In this document: piece by piece, positions 53,816 to 63,000 of the stretch
How positions within the stretch are numbered: position 1 is the stretch's first letter
How the letters are laid out: each line of letters begins with the position of its first letter
Source of the DNA: an uncultured Paludibacter sp.
GTDB taxonomy: Bacteria > Bacteroidota > Bacteroidia > Bacteroidales > Paludibacteraceae
Reading direction: 5' to 3'
NCBI GenBank assembly: GCA_937897985.1
Contig: CALCBD010000061.1
Coordinates: 62,001 to 126,000 of the forward strand
Length of the DNA: 64,000 nucleotides
Notes under the pieces: generated by a model
What the model was told of the DNA's origin: nothing
Databases searched by the model: none
The model's input: only the letters and a program-made list of their open reading frames with translations
Translations under genes and position numbers: made by a program

Positions 53816-54964
53816 TTACAATACCACTTTAACTGTTTCAATTCCGTCTTTGCCTTTCATATTCAACAAGTACAGCCCTTTAGCCAGGTTATTTGTCTGA
53901 ATAACAGCTTCATTGCCCTGCAAATTGTCCTTCTGCACGACAGTAGCGTTTACTGACATAATTTCGTAGGAGTCAAATTTTTTCTCCATGGAAATAATTT
54001 TAATCAGTTTTTGGACATTATCCACTGAATATTTAAAACTTGTTTCTTTAATATTATTCACGGCATTGACATTTTCGAAGATGGAAGCCCACGATTCGGC
54101 TACACGAATACCATCGATGGTGCAAGAAGGTGTATTTCCCGGTTTAGTGTCGCTATTCCGAAAATAGACTGCGGCTAAACCACCAATGATAGGACCGGCT
54201 GTAGAATAACGGTAAGCATCCCCTTCAGCCGCATTTTCATAATGCAAAGTTGGTGAAACCGGTGGAGTTGAAGCGGCATTGGGATTAATGTAAAGATCCA
54301 CTTTATCATCATATCCGGCAGCTATTTCAGAATTCTTATCGGTGCCATTCAAACCTCCCATGGTATATTTCATAACCAGCAGATGTGTTGATCCATTAGT
54401 ATAATTTCCTGACCATGCTGACATGGCGCTGGAATATTTACCAAGTGCAAACTGAACATTAGTACCGTTCGATTTCACGAAGATACGACCGTAGTAATTA
54501 AAATCCGTAGCGTCAGGCGAAGCCTTTATAGCAAAAATAAAATCGTTTATGGTTGCTTCAGTAGTTGTATTACCGAAAGGGACATTGATCAGAAAACTAA
54601 CATAAAGCGTTTTAGGTCCTGAATATGATTTACCACCGTTATTGTTACAAAAAGATTTAAACACATCTTGTCCGGCAATGCTCTCGTAGGCCATAGCCAT
54701 ACCTTTACCCGACGGAGGATAGCCCGGATAGTATAAATCGATCATAGCAACTGAAAATGCCTGAATATTTGATTTACTGTTATTCAGGGTAAGCCAGCCT
54801 GTTAGGGTATTGGCAGCATTATCCGAGCCGGCAACGGCTCCGGCAACCAGTTCGGCTCCCGGTGTATAATCAAATGTTTCTTCGAATAAAAGCTGAGCAT
54901 TTAAACCCGGACTCATCAAAGCAAAAATTGCAATAATAAAAGGAGTAATTTTTTTTGTTTTCAT
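53816..54964 (-). CDS. T9SS-exported beta-sandwich protein
   Basis: 382 residues with a signal peptide (FIIAIFALMSPGLNAQ). The mature part begins LLFEETFDYTPGAEL, and has a LamG/concanavalin-like succession of strands (KTLYVSFLINVPFG, FNYYGRIFVKSNG, THLLVMKYTMGG, GGLAAVYFRNSDTK, CTIDGIRVAESW). The C-terminal ~75 residues are a T9SS type A-like sorting domain (YEIMSVNATVVQKDNLQG, LAKGLYLLNMKGKDG). No catalytic residues were seen. It has its own promoter, as the first gene after a hairpin behind susD. A surface glycan-binding role is inferred. Confidence 0.72.
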   Translation of the reverse strand: MKTKKITPFIIAIFALMSPGLNAQLLFEETFDYTPGAELVAGAVAGSDNAANTLTGWLTLNNSKSNIQAFSVAMIDLYYPGYPPSGKGMAMAYESIAGQDVFKSFCNNNGGKSYSGPKTLYVSFLINVPFGNTTTEATINDFIFAIKASPDATDFNYYGRIFVKSNGTNVQFALGKYSSAMSAWSGNYTNGSTHLLVMKYTMGGLNGTDKNSEIAAGYDDKVDLYINPNAASTPPVSPTLHYENAAEGDAYRYSTAGPIIGGLAAVYFRNSDTKPGNTPSCTIDGIRVAESWASIFENVNAVNNIKETSFKYSVDNVQKLIKIISMEKKFDSYEIMSVNATVVQKDNLQGNEAVIQTNNLAKGLYLLNMKGKDGIETVKVVL

Positions 54965-55011
54965 ATCTCTGTTTTTTTAAAGTTAACTGAATAGACAGCA
55001 GTTTATGCTGA

Positions 55012-55030
55012 CAAAATTAAATCTGTTTAG
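55012..55030 (-). promoter_or_regulatory. -7 element of the beta-sandwich gene with an adjacent operator-like site
   Basis: The minus strand reads TAATTTTG at 55012-55019 (TAnnTTTG), 47 bp before the ATG at 54964. The plus strand continues TAAATCTGTTTAG at 55018-55030, which differs from the LacI operator core TAAATCGGTTTAG of 28556-28568 at one position. A GTACAA-type motif lies at 55065-55078. Confidence 0.45.
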
Positions 55031-55137
55031 ATGTGACACACATAAATATAGTGCATTATTATATCAATTTTGTACGTAAATATTCAGTGCTGTTTTTTAA
55101 TCATAAAATCTGTTCGAAGCAAGAAAGAAACTCACAA

Positions 55138-55170
55138 TTAATCCTTAACGCTTCCTGCGTTAAGGATTAA
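55138..55170 (-). terminator. Perfect hairpin behind susD of PUL B
   Basis: TTAATCCTTAACGC (55138-55151) pairs with 55157-55170 in a perfect 14-bp stem with loop TTCCT. It starts 9 bp after the susD stop. No U-run follows, so it is probably an attenuator or mRNA-stabilising structure that keeps susCD levels above those of downstream genes. Confidence 0.6.
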
Positions 55171-55179
55171 CCGGTGAAA

Positions 55180-56772
55180 TTAATTATAACCTTCGTTTTG
55201 CGGGAAGCTGGCTCCCATTTGGTCTAATTCCGACTGAGGAATTGGCCAGCGAACATGATAGGGTTTTATATTTTTACGACAGGTGGTGTCATTAACCATC
55301 ACAGTTCCATTAGGGAAGGTTGAGAATTCGCCTCCGTATTTCTGAACACGCTCAACTAACAAACCAAGGCGCTTCAATAAATGCCATCGGCTATTTTCAA
55401 ATGCGAGTTCGCGCGCATTTTCGTCCAGAATCATATCTAATGTTATGGTTCTTGTTTCCTGAGAGTTTCCTGCACGCATCCATGTTTTATTGTAGTATTC
55501 CTTCACTTTTGGATGATCACCTCCGTATTTATGAAAATACGCTTCGCAGGCAATCAGATAGGTTTCGGCCAGACGGTATATGATAATATCCTTGTAGGAA
55601 TTTGATTCATCAACAGTTACTGTCCAACTATCTTTATACTTGGTACAACCAGGATGAAGTGACACATAATATACTGAAGAACTTGTTGTAGTTACAACAT
55701 CTCCTATTTTTGCACCTGCAGGTAATTTTGTCGGATCATTATAAGTCCATGTATGTTTGTAAAACTCCTTGTATCGTTTATCAGTAAGCTGATTATAGAG
55801 GCTAAGCAGGTACGGATTGGGATAAATACGCCCCCAGGTATACGCACCATTTTCAAACGAGCGTACCATTCCCGGAATATTATGGTATTGAGGCATAAAA
55901 TGTGCATGCATACGATGGCCGGCAAAATAAGTACCTCCATCATAAGAGCCTGCAACCGATTTTGCCCATTGCTGAACCAAAATGGCTTCACTGTGATTTA
56001 AATCGCCACCATCAAAAATTTTATTTAAAGCAACCAGCGAATAAACCTGACTATCAAAAATCGCTTCGGTTTGTTTTATCGCTTCATCCCAATCCTGTTC
56101 CCACATAGCTACATGGGCTCTGATATGACGGGCTGCACCGTTTGTATAACGTCCGGGCTCCATCGACCTGAGTGGTAAATTCTCAATGGCATAATCCAGA
56201 TCTTCTTTTATGAGTTTGTACACTTCTTCTTTGGGTGCAGGTCTATATACAATCGAATCGTTTACATTCTCAGGAGTAGTAGTGCGGGTTGTCAGATAGA
56301 TATTATCGAAACGACGAATTAACCAAAAGTAGGAATGCGCTCTGAATACCTTTGCTTCGGCTACAGCCTGAATAGCAATCGGGTCAGTCATATCCACATT
56401 TTTCGAAGCATTAATTACCAGATTTGCGTATCCAATCATGGCATAATGATGTCTCCAAAAAGTGGCTAAACCAGGAGCTGAGGAACCTGTAAAATTAAAA
56501 TATCGTCCGTACTGATCAACACCTGAACCGCTTCGGGTAGTCGTAATATCGGTACCTCGTTCCAAACTTGAAAAAATAATCGTTTCCGGTTCTGCATTCG
56601 ATCGTACAATATCCCTGTCACGTGTGTACATTACCGTTACGGCATCGGCCATACCTGCCGGTGTATTTATTATATAGTCGGTCGATATCTGAGTGTAAAT
56701 TTTTTCGTTCAGAAAATCGGAGCATGAGCTTAATAGTAACAACGTCATGCTGAATATAAGTAACTTTTTCAT
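55180..56772 (-). CDS. RagB/SusD family glycan-binding lipoprotein (PUL B)
   Basis: 530 residues with a lipoprotein signal (FSMTLLLLSSCSD; Cys17). The SusD fold is shown by FLNEKIYTQISTDYIINTPAG, AKVFRAHSYFWLIRRFDNIYL (the conserved RAxxYxxLxxxF region), ENARELAFENSRWHLLKRLG and the C-terminal VRWPIPQSELDQMGASFPQNEGY. It acts as the substrate-binding lid for the SusC encoded 18 bp upstream. Its overall sequence differs clearly from the SusD of PUL A, so the two loci probably import different glycans. Confidence 0.96.
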   Translation of the reverse strand: MKKLLIFSMTLLLLSSCSDFLNEKIYTQISTDYIINTPAGMADAVTVMYTRDRDIVRSNAEPETIIFSSLERGTDITTTRSGSGVDQYGRYFNFTGSSAPGLATFWRHHYAMIGYANLVINASKNVDMTDPIAIQAVAEAKVFRAHSYFWLIRRFDNIYLTTRTTTPENVNDSIVYRPAPKEEVYKLIKEDLDYAIENLPLRSMEPGRYTNGAARHIRAHVAMWEQDWDEAIKQTEAIFDSQVYSLVALNKIFDGGDLNHSEAILVQQWAKSVAGSYDGGTYFAGHRMHAHFMPQYHNIPGMVRSFENGAYTWGRIYPNPYLLSLYNQLTDKRYKEFYKHTWTYNDPTKLPAGAKIGDVVTTTSSSVYYVSLHPGCTKYKDSWTVTVDESNSYKDIIIYRLAETYLIACEAYFHKYGGDHPKVKEYYNKTWMRAGNSQETRTITLDMILDENARELAFENSRWHLLKRLGLLVERVQKYGGEFSTFPNGTVMVNDTTCRKNIKPYHVRWPIPQSELDQMGASFPQNEGYN

Positions 56773-56790
56773 GTTTTTAATTTTTATTTT

Positions 56791-59700
56791 TTAAAATGAA
56801 ATATTTAATCCGAAAGTGAATGTACGTGGCTCCGGATATCCATTCGGACCTGACTCAGGACTATATGATAAAAAGTCGGTCAATGTGATCCAATTGGTAG
56901 CCGAAGCATATAATCTGAATTTTTCCATACCAATTTTTCGCGACATTTTCTGAGGTAATGTATAGCCAAGCATTACGTTTCGAAGCCGAACATAAGTACC
57001 ATCCTGATAAGAAAGTGATTCCATATAAGGCGAAGCTGCATTGTCGTACGGACGAGGAGCTGTATTGGACGGATTTTCAGGAGTCCAGTAATCCACCTTC
57101 AATCCGTTTAATTTCCCCTGTAAACTACCACCTGAATTAAAATCGTAGAGATACGCATTTTGACGGATACCACCCTGAACTGTGTAAATATCGAAAGAAA
57201 AATCTATGCCTTTGAATCTTAAAGTTGAACCGATTGATCCAATCCAATCCGGCGTACGATCTTTAATTTCACGATCGTTAGGTGTGATGATACTATCTCC
57301 ATCAATATCCACAATGCGAACATCTCCCGGACGCGCTGTCGGCATATGTGAAGTTGGAATGACCGCAGTATCACTTAATTGCCAGATTCCATCAAACTTG
57401 TAACTGTAGTATGAATCCATCGGATGACCGATAAACCATCTGTTATCAACATCATCTTTTGGTTTTCCATTTTCATCCAGTGCACCGTTAAGTGCAATAA
57501 TCTTATTATTATTTTTACTGAACGAAACATCGACAGTCCATGTTAGGTCTTTTGTTTTTACCGGAACAAAACTTGCTGAAATTTCAATCCCTTTATTTTG
57601 TATTTTACCGATATTTACTAACTGACTGCTATATCCGGTGGATTTATTCAACGATCTATTCATCAATAAGTCAGTTGTATTTGTAACGTAATATTCCACC
57701 GAACCGGTAATCCGATCGTTTAACAACCCAAAATCAAGTCCCACATTGGTTGAAGTAGAAGTTTCCCATTTCAAGTCAGGATTCCAGAGCTGACTACCCG
57801 GAAGATAGCCCACCAATGGATCAAGGGTTCCAAACTGCATGTAATAGGCTTTAACAAGAGCCTGCGATTGATAAGGACCTACAGCCTGATTCCCAACCGA
57901 ACCATAACTCAGACGTAGTTTTAAATTGGATATTTCATCTACATCTTTTAAAAAGGCTTCTTCGTTGGCTCTCCATGCAAATGAAGCTGCAGGGAAGAAT
58001 CCGTATTTATTATTGACACCGAAAACTGAAGATCCGTCGATGCGTGCCGATGCCGAAAATAAATATCTGTCCAACAGGTTGTAACGTAAGCGACCCATGT
58101 ATGAAAGCAAATTACGCGGAGTTATGCTCCGGTCGGCAGGATTTGGTTTCAGTGCCGAGGAGATAGCATTGTAAGTTAACAGGTCGCTGCTAAATCCTGA
58201 ACCTGAAATGGTATTTTTGGTATCCAGCTGTTTATTGGTACTTTGTACAAGTGTAATATCAAATTTATTTGCTTCGTTAATTTTTTTATCATAAGTCAGG
58301 ATGTTTTCAATCAGGTACTCGTAACCAAATGCATTCGTAATGGAGGCAGTTCCGCGCAACGTACTTCCTTTTTCGTGTAATCGGTTCTGATAGGTACCTT
58401 GTTCGTAGTCGCGACGGTTGAAACTTGTATTGAGACGGTATTTCAATCCTTTTACAATTTCCCAGTCGGCAAAAACATTTAACAACAAACGAAAGGTTTT
58501 AGTATTATTCACCGAGTTGGCATTATTCCACATCGGATTCCAGTAAGCATCGGGAGTAACTGAAACCATTTTACCATTATCATCATAAGCCCTGTATAGC
58601 GGATTCATGGTAATAAATTCACTAAACTCTCCATCTTCGCTGTTTTTATTAGAATAGGTATAGTTTACATTTACACCCATCGATAGCTTTTTGGTCAGTT
58701 TCTGGTCAAAATTAAAACGAATATTAGCACGTTGGTAGTTAGAGTTAGCAACCATACCATTTTGATCGAAGTAACCTATACTTGTTGCAAATTTACTTTT
58801 ATCACTTCCCGAACGAATACTAAGTGTATGATTATTCAGCATGGCAGGATCGAGTGCCAGATCTTCCCAGTCTGTAAATTTTTTATTTTTAAGTGCATCG
58901 AGCATATCAGCTGTAAAAACTGCTGCATCATCGGCATAGATTCCATTGTTGTTCGAACGCCATGCTTCTCTGCGAAGCTGAGCCCATTCTTCACCAGAAT
59001 AAAATTCGAAGTTCCGTTTCAACTCTTGAACAGACAAGTAAGAGTTCAGGTCAATTTGCATTTTACCTTCCTGTCCGCGATTGGTAGTGACTAAAATTAC
59101 ACCATTCGAAGCCCGGGCTCCATAAATTGACTGTGCGGATGCATCTTTCAATACTTCAACTGATTTTATATCCTGGGCATTGAAATCATCAATGTTGGTA
59201 ACCGGCACTCCATCAACAATAAATAAAGGTTGATTGCCGCCAGTTAGTGATCGTTTTCCACGAATATAGATATCTGAAGTGCCTCCTGGACGAGCTGAAG
59301 ATTGAGTAACCTGAACACCTGCAGCTTGTCCGCGAAGCATTTCAGCTACACTTGAGGTGGGAATTGAATTCATGTCTTCTGCCTTCACCGACACTACAGC
59401 ACCGGTAAGGTCGCTGCGCCGTTGAGTTCCGTAACCAACCACCACAACTTCATCGAGTGCTTTAGAACTTTCAAGCATGACAATTTTCAAAGTTTTTTGG
59501 GTTCCGGCAATTACTGTTTGCTTTTCGTAACCTACATAGCTAAACACTAAAACATCCTTAGGACTATCAACTTTAATATTAAAGTTGCCGTTAATATCAG
59601 AAATAGTACCATTTAAACTACCTTTCACCATCACACTTACGCCGATCATTGGTTCTCCGTTTTTGTCTTTAATTGAGCCTGATACTGATTGCGACTGGGC

Positions 59701-59802
59701 AAAAGCAGTTGTGAAAACACTTAAAAATAACAAACAAAACACTGCTTTTTTCAAAAACAACGTTTTGTACCATTTTAAATTAAGATTAACCTGAATTTTC
59801 AT
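56791..59802 (-). CDS. SusC/RagA family TonB-dependent outer-membrane transporter (PUL B)
   Basis: 1003 residues. A signal peptide (AVFCLLFLSVFTTAFAQ, within the first 37 residues) precedes a carboxypeptidase-regulatory-like domain (SGSIKDKNGEPMIGVSVMVKG), the TonB-box/plug junction EVVVVGYGTQRRSDLTGA, the SusC signature PLFIVDGVPV and VLKDASAQSIYGARASNGV, and a barrel ending FTFGLNISF. The promoter is at 59841-59848 and the paired HTCS is divergently encoded. It imports the PUL B oligosaccharides in complex with SusD. Confidence 0.97.
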   Translation of the reverse strand: MKIQVNLNLKWYKTLFLKKAVFCLLFLSVFTTAFAQSQSVSGSIKDKNGEPMIGVSVMVKGSLNGTISDINGNFNIKVDSPKDVLVFSYVGYEKQTVIAGTQKTLKIVMLESSKALDEVVVVGYGTQRRSDLTGAVVSVKAEDMNSIPTSSVAEMLRGQAAGVQVTQSSARPGGTSDIYIRGKRSLTGGNQPLFIVDGVPVTNIDDFNAQDIKSVEVLKDASAQSIYGARASNGVILVTTNRGQEGKMQIDLNSYLSVQELKRNFEFYSGEEWAQLRREAWRSNNNGIYADDAAVFTADMLDALKNKKFTDWEDLALDPAMLNNHTLSIRSGSDKSKFATSIGYFDQNGMVANSNYQRANIRFNFDQKLTKKLSMGVNVNYTYSNKNSEDGEFSEFITMNPLYRAYDDNGKMVSVTPDAYWNPMWNNANSVNNTKTFRLLLNVFADWEIVKGLKYRLNTSFNRRDYEQGTYQNRLHEKGSTLRGTASITNAFGYEYLIENILTYDKKINEANKFDITLVQSTNKQLDTKNTISGSGFSSDLLTYNAISSALKPNPADRSITPRNLLSYMGRLRYNLLDRYLFSASARIDGSSVFGVNNKYGFFPAASFAWRANEEAFLKDVDEISNLKLRLSYGSVGNQAVGPYQSQALVKAYYMQFGTLDPLVGYLPGSQLWNPDLKWETSTSTNVGLDFGLLNDRITGSVEYYVTNTTDLLMNRSLNKSTGYSSQLVNIGKIQNKGIEISASFVPVKTKDLTWTVDVSFSKNNNKIIALNGALDENGKPKDDVDNRWFIGHPMDSYYSYKFDGIWQLSDTAVIPTSHMPTARPGDVRIVDIDGDSIITPNDREIKDRTPDWIGSIGSTLRFKGIDFSFDIYTVQGGIRQNAYLYDFNSGGSLQGKLNGLKVDYWTPENPSNTAPRPYDNAASPYMESLSYQDGTYVRLRNVMLGYTLPQKMSRKIGMEKFRLYASATNWITLTDFLSYSPESGPNGYPEPRTFTFGLNISF

Positions 59803-59840
59803 GATTTTTTATTTGAATTTATATTAGTTTTTGTCTGTTG

Positions 59841-59848
59841 CAAAATTA
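59841..59848 (-). promoter_or_regulatory. -7 element of the PUL B susC promoter
   Basis: Reads TAATTTTG on the minus strand, 38 bp before the ATG at 59802. The same -7 sequence occurs in front of the beta-sandwich gene at 54964. No clear -33 TTTG was seen, as expected of a promoter needing an activator. Confidence 0.55.
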
Positions 59849-59877
59849 GACTACTCCGTGAGGAAGGTTTATAATTA

Positions 59878-59972
59878 TCGTACGTTTTAAAATCAAAATA
59901 ATTCAAATCTCTTAGGAACACAAAATTTAAAAGGGCAGTTGTAATAATTCAGAATTAACGTACAATTTTAAT
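59878..59972. promoter_or_regulatory. Paired CGTAC motifs in the susC/HTCS divergent region
   Basis: TCGTACGTTTTAAAAT (59878-59893) and ACGTACAATTTTAAT (59958-59972) are direct repeats 80 bp apart. Related GTACAA motifs occur at 44051 and 55065. They are candidate binding sites for the AraC-type domain of an HTCS. Confidence 0.4.
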
Positions 59973-60015
59973 AGACCTGTGTACCGGTAAATAATTCTTA
60001 TCAGAAAAGAAACAC

Positions 60016-60023
60016 TATTTTTG
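60016..60023 (+). promoter_or_regulatory. -7 element of the right-hand HTCS gene
   Basis: TATTTTTG (TAnnTTTG) on the plus strand, 24 bp before the ATG at 60048. No standard -33 TTTG is evident. Confidence 0.5.
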
Positions 60024-60047
60024 TTTTGTTTTTAATATTCTGATCTT

Positions 60048-63000
60048 ATGAAAAAATTCATGTTATTTCTTTTTGTCATGTTCTTCGCAAATATGCTTGT
60101 GATTAATGCTGAATCCATTTTCTTTAATCATCTTCGTGGTGAAAACGGACTATCACAGGTATCAGTAAACTCTATATATCAGGATGAGTTTGGAATCATC
60201 TGGGTGGGTACACGTTATGGACTGAATAAATATAACGGGAATAAAATTGAACTTTTCAAACATGTAAATGGCGATAACAATTCAATATTTAATAATAATG
60301 TTCAGGTCGTTACGGGTGATAAGAAAGGGAATATTTTTCTGAAATGTGAAATGGGACTGGTTGTATACGATTTGATTTCACAGAGAATAACCACCGTCAA
60401 AGAAAGTGATATCATCACAATCTCATACGGAAATGACAACCTCTGGGTATGTTCCAACACGACTATTTACAAGTATGACAAGTCAAAGAATCAACTAATT
60501 AAATATGCACATTTAAACATCCGCGACATCCGTATTTTCTCTATCAGGGAAAGTTCAACCGGTCAGCTTTACATTGGTACCCGTAACCACGGTTTGTTTG
60601 TTATGGATAAAAACAAACGACTGAATAATTTAATTCCCAATATCTATGTGGTCAATTTTTTTGAGGACAGCAAACAGAATATGTGTGTCGCAAGTCAGGA
60701 CAATGGTTTTTTCATTATTGAAAGAAGTGGCAACATACTACAGATTTCAAAAAAACCAACGGACCCGAACTCGCTTCCTGATAATTTTGTTCGCTCAATT
60801 AGTGAAGACGAATTTGGTAATTACTGGATTGGAACATTCAATGGATTATGTCGATACAATCCTTCGCAAAATAAATTTACAACCTACAAACACTCTGAAA
60901 CCAAACCTTACTCCATAGGAAGTTCCACTATCTGGTGTTTGTTCAAAGACCGCCAGGGAACTATCTGGATTGGCTCGTACTACGGTGGAATTGACTATTT
61001 TAATCCTGAATACTCGTTTTTTAATTTTTATGGAGTTGACAATGGAATCAACAGAAGCCTCAGTAGTCCGCTGGTGGGAAAATTAGTCGAAGACAGCAAA
61101 GGTAATTTATGGATTGGAACAGAAGGTGAGGGGCTCAACTACCTTAATCGTAAAACGGAAGAAATAAAAATTTTCAAAAACTATTCGCGAGAGTCAAGTG
61201 GAATTCCTAAAAACATAAAGGCTCTTTGGATTGACAACGCCACAAATACCCTTTGGATTGGTGCCCATATCGAAGGATTATTCAAAATGAATCTGAACAA
61301 TTTTCAGACAAAAGCTTTCAGATATAGTCCATCCAACTCCACATCGCTCCGTAATAATTACATACGTGATATCCTGAATTATAACAACAAATTATACCTT
61401 GCTTCGCACAACGGAGTTTTGGTTTTCGACCCCAAAACCGAACAATGTACTTTTTTGATAAATAACAAAAAATACGGACTTGAGAATAAGCAAATTTGGG
61501 ACATGATGCTTGATTCGAAAGCCCGGCTTTGGTTCTCAACTGCTTATGCCGTTTTCCGGTACGATTTCAAAACCAACATATTAAAAAAGTATATTAATGA
61601 TCCGACAGATAACTCCTCGATAAGTGCAACTTACGTAAATACATTTTTTCAGGACAGTAAAGGTCGGATCTGGATTGGTTCAGCAGGCGGAGGGCTCAAT
61701 CTGTATAACGATAAAACCGATTCATTCCGCTTTTATAATTCAACAAACTCCGAAATAATTGATGATTACATAGTAGACATCAAAGAATCTAAAACAGGTT
61801 ATTTACTCATTGCCACCAACAAGGGCTTCTCATTTTTTGATGCCGACAACAGAAAGTTCTTTAATTTTCAGAATCAATCTGTGTTTCCGATTACAGCAAT
61901 CAACGATGGAGGCCTTTTTGTAACCCGCGATGGAGAAATTTATATAGGAAGTACAAACGGACTGTTTTCGTTTAGGGAAAATCTGCTTAACATTCAACCC
62001 AAACCATTCAATATTGTAATTTCGGATATCTATGTAAATAATAAACTCATACGTCCTGATGAGGATGGTGTTTTGGAAAAGTCAATATCTTACCTCGATG
62101 AAATCAGCCTGCATCATAATGAAAATGCTATTTCAATTGAATTTTCATGCACCAATTTTGTAAAAGCACTACAAGAAGAGTCTGAATACCAGCTTGTAGG
62201 CTTCGATAATGATTGGATTAAATCTAACAAGGGACATTTGATCACCTATACTAATTTAAATCCCGGAAAATATACGCTGAGAATTCGTGCAAAACAAAAA
62301 GGTGAAGTATGTGCCGAAACAAGTCTGATTATTCATATTCAACCTCCTTTCTACGCGACCTGGTACGCTTATCTGTTTTATATTCTTTTTGTTACAGGCA
62401 TTGCTTACACCATGTTACGCATCTATACCTCGAGTATTAAATTAAAAGTTTCGCTCGATTATGAAAAAAAAGAACGCGAACAAATCGAAGACCTGAACCA
62501 ATCGAAACTAAGATTTTTCACCAACATATCGCATGAATTCAGAACTCCGCTAACTCTTATTATCAGTCAGATAGAGTCGCTGCTACAATCCACATCACTT
62601 CAGAGTTCACTTTATAACCGCATCCTGAGTGTACACAAAAATGCACTGCGTATGGGTAAACTAATCAATGAGTTGCTCGATTTCCGGAAACAGGAACAGG
62701 GATTTCTGCAAATAAAAGTGTCAGAACAGGATTTGATAAAATTTCTGAACGAAATTGTACTCACATTCAAAGAATATGCAGATCACAGGCGGATTACATT
62801 CAGTTTTAAACATTCCGAACCCGAACTGAAGGTATGGTTTGATACAAATCAAATGGAAAAGGTAATCTACAACTTACTATCGAATGCCTTTAAATTTACA
62901 CCTGATGACGGTGAGATAACTGTTGACGTAGTTGTAAATGGTAAAGTAGTTAATGTGATTGTGGCTGATAATGGTCCGGGTATACAACCCAAAGATATGA

